Assembly (NCBI GenBank): GCA_026826555.1
Contig: JAKSZT010054399.1
Coordinates: 6,349,910-6,413,909 of the forward strand
Length of the DNA stretch: 64,000 nucleotides
Direction: 5' to 3'
Source of the DNA: Tolypeutes matacus
Lineage: Eukaryota; Chordata; Mammalia; Cingulata; Chlamyphoridae
Shown here one piece after another: positions 35,270 to 47,710 of the stretch. A model generated the notes under the pieces. That model was given only the letters and a program-made list of their open reading frames with translations. It searched no databases and had not been told where the DNA came from. The first letter of the stretch is position 1, and every line of letters begins with the position of its first letter. The position numbers and the translations under genes were made by a program.

Positions 35270-38200
35270 AATATAATAAATATTTATGCACCTAACCTGG
35301 GTGCCCCAACCAAAATGAGGCACACTCTGGCAAAACTGAAGAGAGAAATAGATGTCTCTACAATAATAGTTGGAGACTTCAATCCACCACTCTCAGCACT
35401 GGATAGAACATCTGGACAGAGGATAAGTAAAGAAACAGAGAGCCTGAATAATATGATAAATGAACCACACCTAACAGACATTTATAGAGCATTATACCCC
35501 AAAAACAACAGGATATTCATTCGTTTCAAGCACTCATGGCTCCTTCTCCAGGGTAGACTGTATGTTGGATCACCAGATAGGTCTCAATAAAGTTTAAAAG
35601 ATTAAATTATACAAAACCCTTTCTCTAATCACAATGGAATGAAGCTGGAAATCAATAAGAGATGGAAAGTGGGAATTTTTAAAAAATATATGGAGATTAA
35701 AAATACACTTAAATAATCAGTGGGTCAAAAAAATAATTGCAAGAGAACTCAATAAATATCTCAAGACAGATGAAAACACAACATATCGATACTTATGGAA
35801 TACAGTGAAGACAGTGCTGAGAGGGAAAATTTATAGCCCTCAATACTAACATTAAAAAAGAAGAGCTAAAATCAAAAGACCTATATGTACACCTGGAGAA
35901 ACTAGAAAAAGAACAGCAAAACAATTCCAAAGCAAGCAGAAGGAAAGAAATAATAAAGATTAGAGCAGAAATAAATGAAATGGAGAATTTAAAAAATAGA
36001 ATCAACAGAGCTAAGAGTTGGTTTTTTGAGAAGATCAACAAAATCAACAAACTCTTAGCTAGATTAACAAAGAAAAAATGAGAGAAGCAAAAAATTAAAA
36101 ATTGGAAATGAGAAGGGGGACATTACCACTGACCTAGCAGAAATAAAAATATCATAAGAGGATACTATGAACAACTGTATGCCAACAAACTAGACAACAG
36201 TGATGAAATGGACAAATTCCTAGAAACACATGTACAGACTGCACTGACCCTAGAAGAAATAGAAGAACTCAGAAAACCAATCAGTTGTAAAGAAGTTGAA
36301 ATACAATTGTAACAAATGTACCACACTAATGAAAGATGTTGTTTTGGGGGAAAGTGTGAGAGTCATCAAAAAACTCCCTGAAATGAAAATTCCAGGATCA
36401 GATGGCTTCATAGATGAATTCTACCAGTCATTTAAAGGTGATCTAATTCCCATCTTGCTCAAGCTCTTCAAAAAAAAAAATTGAACAGGAACAAACACAA
36501 CAAAACTCATTCTATGAAGCTAACATCACTGTAATACCAAAGCCAAATAAAGATATTGCAAAAAAAGAAAATTGAATATCAATTTCTCTAATGAATATAA
36601 ATGTAAAAATCCTCGACAAAATACTTGCAAACCAAATCCAGAAGCACATTAAAAGAATTATACACCATGATCAAGTGGGTTTTATCCCAGGTATGCAAAG
36701 GTTTTTCAACACAAGAAAATCAATTAGTATAATAAACTACATTAACAAATTGAAAAAAAATCACATGATCCTCTCAATTGATGAAGAAAAGATATTTGAC
36801 AAAATACAGCATCCTTTCTTGACAAAACACTCCAGAAGATAGGAATAGAAGGAAGCTTTCTCAACATGGTAAAGTGCATATATAAAAAACCCACAGCTAG
36901 CATTGTACTCAACAGTGAAAACCTGAAAGCTTTCCTGCTGAGATCAGAAACAAGGCAAGGGCGCTTGTTCAGGCTGGGAGGACGCGCCAGGACCCAGGAG
37001 TGCAGCCAGGGAAGGAGTATCTGCCCCGCGGCGCAGGCAGGCAGCGGAACGAGTGAGGCCTGCCCTTGGCACCCACGTTCCCTGCCCCGCAGTTGCGCAC
37101 TTGTGGTTCTCTGTGACAAGGGAGGATAATTGGTGAGGGGTGTCAGTGATGGGAGATACATGGGAGAACGCTCACCTTGGTATACATGTAAGGCATTTTT
37201 TGCTGCCATGAACTTGCCTCAGGAATCATTGCACGGACATGATTTCATTTGTCTTGGATAGATTTCTCAGAGTGGAATTAGCAAGAATTATGGAGTCTCT
37301 GGGAACAAAACCTGGGACCTCCCTTGTGGAAAAGAAGAACTGAAGTGTTTGAACCACATCTGCTTCCCCTCCCTTGTCTTGTTATCATTGAGTTGTGTGA
37401 TATGTTTATATAACATTGAGATCAAATCATTATCTTATATGTGGTTTCCAAAAATTTTCTATGATTGAATAGGCTCCCTTTTCAGTTTCTTACCAAATTT
37501 ATTTGAAGCACAAAAGTGTTTAATTTTGATGAAATCTCATTTATGTCTTTTTTCTTTCTTTGCTCAACCATTGGATGTAAGGTTTAATAAACCAGCACAT
37601 AACACACACACACACACACACACACACAAAGAAACAAGGCAAGAATGCCCACTGTCACCACTGGTATTCAGTATTGTGCTAGAAGTTCTAGCTAGAGCAG
37701 TCGGGCTAAAAGAAATAAAAGGCACCCAAATAGGAAAGGAAGAAGTAAAACTTGTGCTGCTTTCGCTGATGATATGATCCTATATCTAGAAAATCCTGAA
37801 AAATCCACAACAAAGCTACTAGAACTAATAGATGAGTTCAGCAAAGTGGCAGGATACAAGATTAATAAGCAAAAATCAGTAGCGTTTTCTATATACTACT
37901 GATGAACAATCTGAAGAGGAAATCAGAAAAAAATTTCATCTGTAATAGTGACTAAAAGAATCAAATATTTAGGAATAAACTTAACCAAGGACATAAAGTA
38001 CTTTTATTCCAAAAACTACAAAACACTGCTAAAAGAAACTGAAGACTTAAATCCGTGTTCATGGACTAGAAGACTAAATATCATTAAGATATCAATTCTA
38101 CCCAAACTGATTTACAAATTCAACATAATCCCAATAAAATCTCAATGGCCTTTTTTGCAGAAATGGAAAAGCCAATTATCAAATTTATTTGGAAGTGTGA

Positions 38201-38700
38201 GGGACCCCAAATAGACAAAAATGTCTTCAAAAAGAAGAATGAAGTTGGAAGACTCTCACTTCCTGACTTTAAAGCATATTACTTAGCTACAATGGTTAAA
38301 ACAACATGGTACTGGCAAAAATATAGACAGATTGACCAATGGAACCAAATGGGGAACTCAGAAATAGACCCTCATGTCTATGGTCAAGTGATTTTTTGAC
38401 AAGTCTGTCAAGCCCACCCAGCTGGGTCAGAACAGTCTGTTCAACAAATGGTGCTGGGAGAACTGGATTTTCATATCCAAAAGAAAGATGTCATACCTTA
38501 CACAAAAATTAACTCAAAATGGATCAAGGACCTAAGTATAAAAGCTATAACCATAAAACTTCTAGTAGAAAATGTAGGAAAATATTTTCAAGATCTTGTG
38601 TTAGGTAGTAGTTTCTTAAACCTTATACTCAAAGCACAAGAAAGAAACAAAATTGGACCTCCTCAAAATTAAATGCTTTTGTTATTCAAAAGACTTTGTC
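35270..38700 (+). pseudogene. L1 ORF2 remnant (endonuclease, reverse transcriptase)
   Basis: The endonuclease part is at 35285-35590, with IIVGDFNPPLSALDRTS (the VGDFN motif). Reverse transcriptase pieces are at about 36350-36960 ([21 protein letters not shown]) and 37640-37900, with [11 protein letters not shown] as the catalytic motif at about 37758-37790. The distal part (37948-38670) has LPDFKAYYLATM. Many frameshifts and stops separate these. A retroposed segment interrupts the RT between KAFLLRSETRQG and [15 protein letters not shown]. Confidence 0.88.
36960..37629 (+). mobile_element. 670-bp retroposed insertion in the L1 ORF2
   Basis: It is flanked by a perfect 14-bp target duplication, agaaacaaggcaag, at 36946-36959 and 37630-37643. 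The first 110 bp are GC- and CpG-rich, like a transcript 5' end. The middle holds a reverse DAS-like SINE head (about 37298-37366). The 3' end carries aataaa at 37586-37591 followed by a (CA)n run to 37628. This reads as an L1-mobilised copy of a non-coding or UTR transcript whose source locus is not in the window. The cause of a (CA)n rather than poly(A) end is unknown. No open frame of note is present. Confidence 0.8.
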
Positions 38701-39289
38701 AAGAAAGTTAAAAAGCCAGCCTTCTCAATGGGAGGAAAATATTTGGAAACCACATATTGGTAAATAGAAAATTATTTGGAAATGTTTACAAAGAATATTG
38801 AGTAACAATGTATATGTATATTAATTAATTGATGTGTATTAAGGAATGTATAAAACTATATACACAAAAATGAATATATGCTCAAAAACCCCCAAAATAT
38901 CCCTGGGTTATACATATAGTTCTCAATTTGCATCATGTATTTGCACCATGCAACCAAATTCTGACATCTGAAATTTAAATATTGTGCATAGTAATACAAA
39001 TCCAGGAAATTTATCAGTAAAACATGGGTCTAATGAATATCAAAAATTATTGTTACTGTATCTGCTACTATGATGTTATAGACTCATTGTTTACATAGCA
39101 AAAATGCATTCAGGCAAACTAATATGGAAAGATCACAAATTTACTTTTTCTTTATCAAGTATCATTTTTTTAAATTAACAATTTAAATGGAAGAGAGCTT
39201 CAAACTGTACTTTTTAAAAAAGACTTATTTATCTCTCCCCACCCCCTCATTGTTTGCACTTGGTGTGTCTGTTCATCTTCCTTGTTTCT

Positions 39290-39530
39290 TTTATTTTTTC
39301 ATTTAAACACAATTTATTGAAGTTTATCATTCATCCATGAACACACACGAACAATAAGTGTCCAGTAAACATTGTGAACCTACAAAACAAACATGCATAA
39401 TATCATACAGGGCTCCCACACATCACCCCACCACGAATACTTTGCATTGTTGTGAAACATTCGTTAACATACCACGAAAGAGCATCGTCAAAGTATTACT
39501 ACTAACTACAGTCCGTATCTTAGTCCCCTA
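39290..39530 (-). mobile_element. L1 3'-UTR fragment, antisense
   Basis: The landmarks 'ttattgaagtttatcattca' and 'cttttgcattgttgtgaaac'-like sequence match other reverse L1 ends in the window. It lies directly next to the reverse dimeric SINE. The preceding 39220-39290 resembles a reverse SINE tail ('gacttatttatctctcccca'). Nothing codes here. Confidence 0.5.
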
Positions 39531-39946
39531 TACTTTTTTTTTTTTTAAGATTTATTTATTTATTTACTTTTATCCATTTTTACCTCCCTCCCCTGTTTTT
39601 GCTATTTTTGTGTCCATTTGCTGGGCAACTCTTAGCATCAGTTTCCTGCCCTCTCCTCATCCTTCTCCTGTCTTCACCAGGATTCGATTTTTGGAACCTC
39701 TGATATGGGAGAGAGGCGTCCTACCTCCTGTACCACCTTAGTTCCTGGTTTTTCGGCACATCTCATTTTGGCTCTCCCTTGTGTCACTCTCCTGTTACAT
39801 CATCATCTTGCTGTGGGGCCTGACGGCATGCCTGCGTGCCTTCTATAGTTTTCTTTTTTAAATTTTTACCGGGAGGTCCTGGGGATCGAACCCAGGTCCC
39901 TCCATATGAAAGATGGACGCCCAACCATTTGAGCCATATCCGTCCC
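39531..39946 (-). mobile_element. dimeric DAS-like SINE, reverse
   Basis: The right end holds the reverse tRNA-like head 'accgggaggtcctggggatc ... gagccatatccgtcccc'. Left of it is a linker with 'gtgccttctatag' and 'ttacatcatcatcttgctg'. Next comes a second, diverged tRNA-like unit 'caccaggattcgatttttgg ... gtcctacctcctgtaccacc', and then the A-rich tail in reverse. The order and spacing equal the + strand copy at 60390-60827, so both belong to one dimeric family. Confidence 0.8.
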
Positions 39947-40360
39947 CCTGCTATATCTCTTAAGGTTGACCAAAGATACCTAGAGTTACAGTCATTTCCC
40001 ATACAGGATGGTCAAATAATAAATCAGGCTTGGATTATCACCAGCATTCTAAAAACCAGACCTAGGGAGAAAAACTAGGTCTGGGGACACATGCATGGTT
40101 TCTAATATAGCAAATGTTTAGTCTACCTTGATTATCACAAAATCAGGACAGCGAGAATATTCACATAAAATGTACTTTCAAAACGACGGTATTGTAAAAG
40201 AACTGATGAAAGCAGTAACAGAGCACAGGCCCTAGGTGGTTGTAGATTTTAAATTGCTCTCCTTTTCTTCATGAAAAAAAGATTACAGTATACCTTTATA
40301 TTCCAAACAGTTCTTTTGGAATTGTGTTTTCTTCATCCAACAAGACATGCTTTCTTATTT

Positions 40361-40500
40361 TTTAGTTTCTATTTGCTGAAAGTTAACTGGCAATTTTACA
40401 CTCTAGAGTGCAAATGTGGGAAATGAACGTTTTAGTTTCCATTCGCTGAAAGTTAACCCGAAGCAGTTTCATATAAAGTACAACTGTGGGAACTGAACTT
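40361..40500 (+). repeat. two-copy 70-bp tandem repeat
   Basis: The units at 40361-40430 and 40431-40500 both start 'tttagtttc.att.gctgaaa' and end with a 'gtgggaa.tgaac' segment. They differ at about a quarter of their positions, so the duplication is old. No function is evident. Confidence 0.85.
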
Positions 40501-40813
40501 TTGACAGTTTTTCAGCTCTTGTATTTCTGCAATTGGACTGAGTAGGCTTCATCTTTTATAAAGAGATAAAATTTTCATTTGAGAATTTCTAAAGAAATGG
40601 CCATTGATGGAACCAAACCAAGCCACAGAACAGGAAGACTACGTAGAGAGTCATTTCAGTGCTTGCTGTTAAAACTTGAAGAGAAGCAAGTCGCCCAGCA
40701 GGGGTAGGTAATGGCACTCGAAGATTTAGCCCTACATGCTGGTTCAAATTGAATCTTAGTCGTTTGAAACTTGAGTATATAATTTCAGTCTTGGACCTTA
40801 ACTGATTACATTG

Positions 40814-40848
<35 letters not shown>

Positions 40849-41366
40849 CCACAGCTGCTTAGGTAAGAAGCCAAGTAAAGCTGAAGATTGGAAGGGAAAA
40901 AAATCTTCCTACTCAGCTCTCAGTGTGAGATGAGATCAGGGATTTTCTCAGAATAAGAAGCATATGCCAAAAACCAAACCAAGCCAGAATCCCAGGTACT
41001 GGTACTTTTGATATAACAGGACTTTCTCACTTGAATTGTATTTTTTAAAAAAATTATCTTAAGTAAACAACTAATCCCAAACTATTTGAATGCTGATCCC
41101 ATAATACACAAATCTTAACTTAATGTAGATAAGGTGAAAAAAAAAAAAAAACAACTTTCATTTAAATTGACATAATTGTCTTTTTTTTTTTCTATTTTTA
41201 TTTTTAACTGGAGGCTTAAAAATGGTCAGATTACAAAGGAGCAGGAATTTTTATTAGAAAGCCCCATACCCCCAAAAAATCATGCACTGTTTTAGACTTT
41301 ATGCAATGATAGAGACAAGATCTTATTAAAGAATCCTTTTCTCTTTCTTTTTTCTCATTTAAACAG

Positions 41367-41492
41367 ACATACCGGAAAAAGCCAATGAAGAAAGATATGG
41401 AAGAGGTACTTGCAGGGAAAGAAGTTAAGAATGGTTTCTCCAAAGCCTACTTCACAGCAACTAATGGAGTGGTCAACAAGAAAGCACAATAA
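41367..41492 (+). CDS. ELOVL2: ELOVL2 exon 8, C-terminus and stop
   Basis: The acceptor aaacag ends at 41366. Forty-one codons and TAA (41490-41492) follow. The product [20 protein letters not shown]... is the Lys-rich cytosolic tail. It ends NKKAQ, whose last four residues KKAQ fit the KKxx retrieval signal expected of an endoplasmic-reticulum enzyme. With this exon the assembled protein is 296 residues including the inferred Met, which equals my recollection of the human length. The reading frame is intact throughout, so the gene looks functional. Confidence 0.97.
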   Translation, partial: TYRKKPMKKDMEEVLAGKEVKNGFSKAYFTATNGVVNKKAQ

Positions 41493-44400
41493 AAAAGTAG
41501 CAGAAAAAGCATATATAATAGCCTAACAGATTCGCTTGTTTTAAAGCAAAGACTGAATTGAAAGTTATATATGTTTCAGCATAAACTAATTTCTTTTGAG
41601 TTTATAAATCATTTCTACCGGAATGTATTAATATATTGCTATTAGGTTAACACGTTCACTAAAGCCTTTGCTCATCGCTGAGATGATGCTGAACTCTGCA
41701 GAACTCATAACTGGTGCCACTCCTCTCCCACCCTCCCCACTCATAACTTAATAATCCCTCACCAAAAATTTTCTTTATAGCAACTTATACATGTACATAG
41801 GTGGTAAACATGGAGCCCCCCCTCCAAGCAAGTCTTCAAATAAAAAGTTAGTTTTGTTGAGATGAAAATGTTTAAACCAAAATGTTATCTTCTAAATACA
41901 GGGTGTGTTTTAATCTAAATTAAGCACTACTTTCCAGTGCATATTCAGTCCATCTGTTCCATTGGGAACCAACCCCAGAAGATATTAAAATGGGATCATA
42001 AATGCAAAACTGAAAAATCTAGCAAAACTTCTCTCTTAAACCAGTCTTTCTGTCAAATTCCCATAACCACTCCTGATTCTAAATTTAGTGATATAGTAAT
42101 GAAATGTGTATATTCTATTTTGAAGATTAGTTTTTACAAGGAGACATCCTCTGCCAAATCCTCATAACTCAGGAGCTTTGGGTAGGAGTTGTTCCTCAGT
42201 TTTCATTTGAATTCCTCAATTATTCGTGTTTACTTCCCCTGTTAGCTAATCTATGTTAGGGTAGACAACCAGCCTGATCTGTGCTAAAGACAGCATCTGG
42301 GTCTGGCTGCCCATTCCTGTCTGAAGGAGGACTGGAGTCCAATCTGCCCTTCTCCTGAGAATGTACATGCCATTGGCATGTCACACCTCAGAACTGATGG
42401 AGCACAGGGACAAAAGGGACATTGACTCTGTCAACAACTGCTTGTGAACCTACTGATGACTATTATCCCAAACACTGGCTAGTGTCCTTTGCAGGTTATT
42501 TAAGTTTTTGAAAATAGGAAGAAAGAGAGTACTCTGGAAAGATCCCAACACTGAGCCACAGGCTTTTAATGAGCCACGATGAAAACAGCCAATTTGACAA
42601 ACTCAGCACATCCTTTCCCTGCTCAGGTATTGCCATCTCTACTGAGAATCAAGCACAAAAGCAGAGAAGTGACTGTTTCCTCCCCAAGTGTTGGCTTGTC
42701 ATTTACTATTAAAGTGTATTAAGAATGGAAACAGAATATTTTCTGAGGATTTGATGAAGGTAATTTATACCCTATATAATGAGATTTGCCAATGTTGACA
42801 CTTTTTTCATACTTTTTTTTTTTTTTTTTTTTTTAAGTAAATTTTTAGGTCATAAAGTTGACATCAAAAGCATAGGCACCAGAAAGGTATTTCACCATTG
42901 CCCTCACACATTACAGTCTGAAGGCCTTTCTGTCCCTTGCTTGCCATCTTTTTTCCTGAGCTCTAGTTTTAAAATGATTTTTCCCCTTTCAAAACCTGTA
43001 CTGACTTTTCTAACTTTTAATTCATGTAAACTACCTTTATCGGGATTTTGGCCTACTTTTATGAAAAGTGACTACCTCTTAGTACAGTACAGTCTTTAGG
43101 CTGAATGACTGGTACCCTGGGACATCCCCTTCTCGGCTCGTTGATCCATTTCTCTTGAACAGACATCTTCCATCTGATGTCCACTTACTCTTGGATTTAT
43201 TTCTCTAAGTTTTCTAAAACTAACTTGCTTACCACTTCCATCTTGCATCACCTTATAACTGTTTTCAGTGTATTGGCGTCTCCCAGAAATTCATTCTAAA
43301 ACAAGGGCTAGCTTTGAGTCTGGCTGTCTTTGCTCTTCTATGACAAAACAAATGGACCAATGAGGGCACCCCCTAGAGAAACTGGACTCTAGTTCAGCTT
43401 TAGTTCCCGAACTCGGGCTAAAATTGGTTAGCAAAGTGCATTCCACCTAAAGAGAGCGAGCAGACAGACATCACAAGTCATTCATTGCATTCAGCTTGTT
43501 CTTAGTTGGCAGTCAGGTCCTAAAGTCCCACGCTTAAATCACATCTGCAATTTGGGGTGCTGTCAGGTGCCTCATATCTGTACAGCAAGGAGGGCAGGTC
43601 ATTCTACAGCAGAATGGCAGAGTCAAACAGCTGACAGTCCAAGGCAGCTGGAAACCTCTCAGTCGAAATGAAAAACTCGGTAGTTTGCACCTTCAAGCTA
43701 ATGCCAGAGATCCAGTTAGAAGTTTGAGGGTGTTTATTTCCAGTTTGGTCTTTGATTCTAGTGAAGTTTTAAAAACTTATACCTTAAACCATTCAAGGGC
43801 TGATAAAAATACACAAAGTGCTTCGGAATCTTAGCCACAAAAATTGAATCAGGTAAATATTTGGACCTGTCATTAAGTGTTGTAGCTTTAAAGAACAAAA
43901 GTGTTTAATTTTAATGTGATTTGCCCAAAACAGAACTGTAAAAAAAATTATAAATCTGTTCAAAGAAACAAATGGAAAATTTTTCCCAAATAAATTTCCT
44001 CTTACTCAGGGGAATGAAAACACTTAAATGAATACTATAAATATCTGTTAATAATTCCCCCAATTTTTGAACTGGAACATTAAAATGGAATGTTTATTGA
44101 ATGGAATTAGACACAGAATTTTTCAGCCCATCTAACTATGTTGAACTAGTTAGGCATATTGGGGAGTAAAGTCCTTCCCAATACGGTCAGAGAGGTGGTA
44201 TTTTTATTTAAATTTAAGGCAAAATGGTATTTACTGTGATGGGCAGAACAGCTTTTAGCATATGAGAGACCATTCTAGTTCTTTCCAGTGTTTTCATATC
44301 ATTTTATGAATGTTTCTGGGGGCTTTCTTATTTGTAAAATAAGGATATCACTTTGTTTTCTTTTGAAAGTACTTATAGCTTAAGAACATGGTATCATGAC

Positions 44401-44640
44401 TGGGGAGGACAGGAAGGCAGGAGAAGCCATTTTTCTTTATAGATAGGTAAAAAGCATTCTGTATGACTGTTGTATAAAAAAGTGATTTTTACACTAAAGT
44501 AAATGGGGGCTAAAGTTGGCAGGGAAGTGGACATATTAAAGAGCTTCCTCTTAACCAAATGGGATTTCATTATTTTGAGTCGTGGGTGGCAACAATTCAT
44601 CAAAACTCAGTGTTAAACAATAAAAGACAAATCCTATGTG
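41493..44640 (+). other. ELOVL2: ELOVL2 3' UTR (probable extent)
   Basis: Mostly unique AT-rich sequence with no coding potential. Poly(T) lies at 42816-42835. Two polyadenylation signals stand out: aataaa at 41839-41844, about 350 nt after the stop, and aataaa at 44619-44624. The distal one would give a 3' UTR of about 3.1 kb, as I recall for mammalian ELOVL2 mRNA. The proximal one may give a short isoform. The end point is an inference. Confidence 0.6.
44619..44624 (+). terminator. ELOVL2: candidate distal poly(A) signal of ELOVL2
   Basis: The canonical aataaa is followed at about 15-20 nt by 'tatgtgtctatgg', a plausible GU-rich downstream element. A competing signal is at 41839-41844. RNA evidence is needed to choose between them. 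Confidence 0.5.
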
Positions 44641-45486
44641 TCTATGGCAAGGCCTAATAACTCCTGTTGCAAGTTAAAAGAGCTACTTATACATGCTAAA
44701 ACTTCATCTAAGTCTTTACTTAAAGAAAACTTCAATGAGTGTTTTTAGTACATCAGGCTTTCCTTCCAAATCCAATTACATTCATGTCTTTAAGGAAAAG
44801 TTCTACCACAAGGCATGCAAGAAATATTCAAGATGAACTAGAGTCACTGAAACGCTCCTTGACCTTCCATAAAACAAGTTCAGTCATGGAAAAAAAATAG
44901 ACAAAAGCCATTGATCTGGAGGTCATTTTTCCCTCTGAGGAAACGGCACTGAGGGAACATTGGAATGACACCAAGAGGACAAGGAAATCTGTAATTCACA
45001 CTCTTCTTGCGCAATGTATAAATGCAGTCATTGTGGATCTTAGCGGCAACCCACTGCAAGGCCATTACCAAAGGGTCTGTGAGGGAGGCAAAGCTCAACC
45101 ATCCTCACTGCTCTCGGCTCTGCACAGACCTTTATGACTGCCTGCACCACCCTCTGTAACTTTGTGAATGCCTAATTTGGATGGCATTCAGATGTGCCCT
45201 TGTATTTGCCTCAATTCCACCACTCATCCTAGGGTATTCAGCCTATTAACTCACACACTGCCAACAACCTCGCCAGCCCCTGAATGCACTTGAATTTGTG
45301 ACTCCTGAGCATGAACATCAAGAGGGAAAATTCTGCACAGTTTTGCCTGGGTTGATGTCAGAGACTGAGAGGGAAATGAATTTAACCTTTTCTGCTGTGG
45401 CAGAAGTTGCAAATTCCTCTGGGAGATTTAAGCACCCTACCTAAGATAAGCTATGTAGAACTAGCCTTTATTTTTCAAAAGCTAAT
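44641..45486. other. intergenic sequence
   Basis: Downstream of ELOVL2 I see no gene and no repeat that I can name. The only open frame of note (44880-45098, reverse) lacks any recognisable feature. Confidence 0.5.
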
Positions 45487-45948
45487 GTTTTCATTTCCTA
45501 GGCTGCTCAAGCAAATACCATGAAATGGATTGGCTTAAACAATAGGAATTCATTCACTTACCATTTTGAGGCTAAAAGAAGGTCCAAGTCAAGACATCAT
45601 CAAGGTGATGCCTTCTCCCTGAAGACTGTGCAGTTCTAGGGTTGGTTGCTGGCAGTCCTTGGCTCCTCTGTCACATGGCAAGGCATATGGCGGTAACTCT
45701 CGGTCTCTCCCTTCTCTTCCTGGTTCCAGTTATGTAGCTCTTGCTTCCCGTGGCTTTCCTCTGTCTGAATCCATTCTCTTATAAAGGACTCCAATATTAG
45801 GATTAAGGCTCATCCTGATGAGGTGGGACGCACCTTAACTGAAGTCACCTCATCAAAAGGTCCTACTTACAATGGGTTTACACCCAAAGGAATGGATTAA
45901 ATTTAAGAACACGTTTATCTGGGGTACATGGAGCTTCAAACCACCACA
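45487..45948 (-). mobile_element. solo LTR, MaLR type, reverse
   Basis: It is 462 bp with TG...CA ends (tgtggtggtttgaagc ... gaaatgaaaaca on the reverse strand). It is the same family as the LTR at 11785-12466. The adjacent sequence shows no internal retrotransposon part. Confidence 0.8.
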
Positions 45949-46696
45949 GCTAGTTTAGTCCTATGGACTTTGATAAAATTCTCCAAATAATAATATTCAA
46001 TTTAAAAAAGCCAGCTCTCCACCTTGTCCCGCACTAAACACTACAGGATATAGAAGCAATTCAGATGAAATACCTGCTGCTAGAGTTCAGTCTCATAAGA
46101 TAGAGAATCTTCTGGTTATAAAATAAGTACTGAAACACATTTACCAAGAAAACTTTCCTAAAGGAGGAGGGAATGCCTGAGCTTAGTTTTAATGGGTGAG
46201 GGATTCTCCAAAGAGACAAGGAATGAGGAATTGCATTTAAGAAAATTCTAAGGGTAAACACCTAGTCTAATGGGTATAACCATTCCTTCCGCAAATATAT
46301 CTCCAGTGAAGACCAAGTGCCAGGCATTGTATCCTGGTTTGGAATAAAATAGTAAGGAAAACAAATAAGGGCTCTCTTCTCAAAAAGCTCTTCATTAATG
46401 GATACTCCCTATTGGGAAACAGGCAATTAATACATTCTGTAACATGTGTGATATGTTAACTGTTAAACCCATCAGGCTTCAGTCCTACCCCATTACATGC
46501 AAAACCAAATAAGCATGCTGAGATCATTGATTATTCCTGATTCTGTTTACAACACTGCTCTAGTGTTCCTGGCTTAAGAAAAACAACAGAGATGACTGAA
46601 CTGGCATCACTACATGTAAATAATTAAGCAGAGGATCAACTTTTGAATTATACTTTAAGTCCCCCCTCCTGTGGTAACAAAAGAACCGCTGTCCTG

Positions 46697-47270
46697 TGTA
46701 TTAGCCAGGGTCCAGTCTGAGAAGCGGAACCACTAGGAGATATATACGTGCAAATACTGAGAGAGCTGTTGCACAGATTTGACCTTACACAATTGGAGTG
46801 ACGAAGCAGCCTCTGTAAGGCTGTTGTCTTCATGTCTGAGGCTGAACTCAAAGTCGACGTGGCAGGCAGTCAGAAAGGGAAGATGGCTGTAAAGTGGGGG
46901 AGATCAAGAGCAAGCTGGAGCCCACAAGGACAAATTGAAACCCACATCAGTTACTGTTACCTCTGACCTTGGAGGCGAGATGTCCTGTAGAAGACAGAGC
47001 CCTGTGGCACAAAGCTGAACACAGACCCTTTTCCCAGGAGTCAGAGAAGTGGAATGAGTATCAGGGGAAGGTGGAGCAGCTGCAGGCCCTGCCAGTCCCC
47101 CTCACCGATAAGCTGAGCCAGCAGATCAGCAACAAAATCCACTGCAAAATGGCGGCTGCTTTACCCTGCCCTCCAAAACTCCCACAAGACTCTGGCCATC
47201 TCTAACTAGAAACAAACAGGAAAGGGGATTCTAGGAAACATAGTTCAGCCTAGCCACGTTGACACATTAC
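46697..47270 (-). mobile_element. solo LTR of an older ERV-L-like element, reverse
   Basis: It begins on the plus strand with 'tgtattagccagggtccagt' and ends with 'cacgttgacacattacacca', the same terminal words as the young ERV-L LTRs (tgtattagtcagggttctct ... gagttgacacattagcctaa). The middle is unrelated in detail, so it is a distant relative (MLT2-like). The right boundary is approximate. A weak reverse LTR-like piece may continue at 47600-47710. Confidence 0.6.
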
Positions 47271-47710
47271 ACCACCACCATGCCCTGTTATAATGATCAA
47301 AAACGCCTGTGCCACATGAAGAAATAAGTCCAGTAGACCCAACAGAAAAACTGAGAGGCAAACACCTATCTTAGCTGAGCTCCAGACTTGAAGCCAGAAT
47401 AGAGGATTTTCCCCACCTTTATCTGGTCAGAAACAAGGATACATCATAAATGGGCCAAACCAAAAATGATCAGAAAATTAAGAACCTGACCAAACACAGC
47501 TTGTCCAGCTACCCAATAAACCCCTGACCGTGTGGAAACGAGCTATCCTTGACCTACCACAGAGCTGAGCCCTTCCACCTTGGACTTTTACTGCTTTGCT
47601 TGCTTGTCTTAAGCTCTATGCTGTTACAACACATACCATACAATTGGTTGGAACAACAATGGGAACTTATTGGCTTCAGAGGGTAGAAAACTTGCTTCCT
47701 CCCAGGGTTG

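Larger units (their letters stand above)
33212..38765 (+). mobile_element. L1 element, nearly full length but broken and 3'-truncated
   Basis: It begins with a 5'-UTR-like 'gagatttctgggaagatgtc' and passes through ORF1, endonuclease and reverse transcriptase. It stops at about 38765, shortly after 'atgggaggaaaatatttgga', so the distal ORF2 and the 3'-UTR are missing. Every ORF is disrupted by stops and frameshifts, so it is inactive. The 36960-37629 segment is foreign. The orientation is the same as ELOVL2. Confidence 0.88.
32953..41366 (+). other. ELOVL2: ELOVL2 intron 7
   Basis: An 8.4-kb intron, most of which is a sense-oriented L1 (about 33212-38765) with a 670-bp retroinsertion. L1 and dimeric SINE pieces (39290-39946) and a 70-bp tandem duplication (40361-40500) follow. 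A poly(A) run is at about 40819-40846. There is no host exon. Confidence 0.8.

Noticed and set aside
35315..38672. Several open frames that look like a host enzyme with reverse transcriptase motifs
   Set aside because: They are fragments of one L1 ORF2 with frameshifts.
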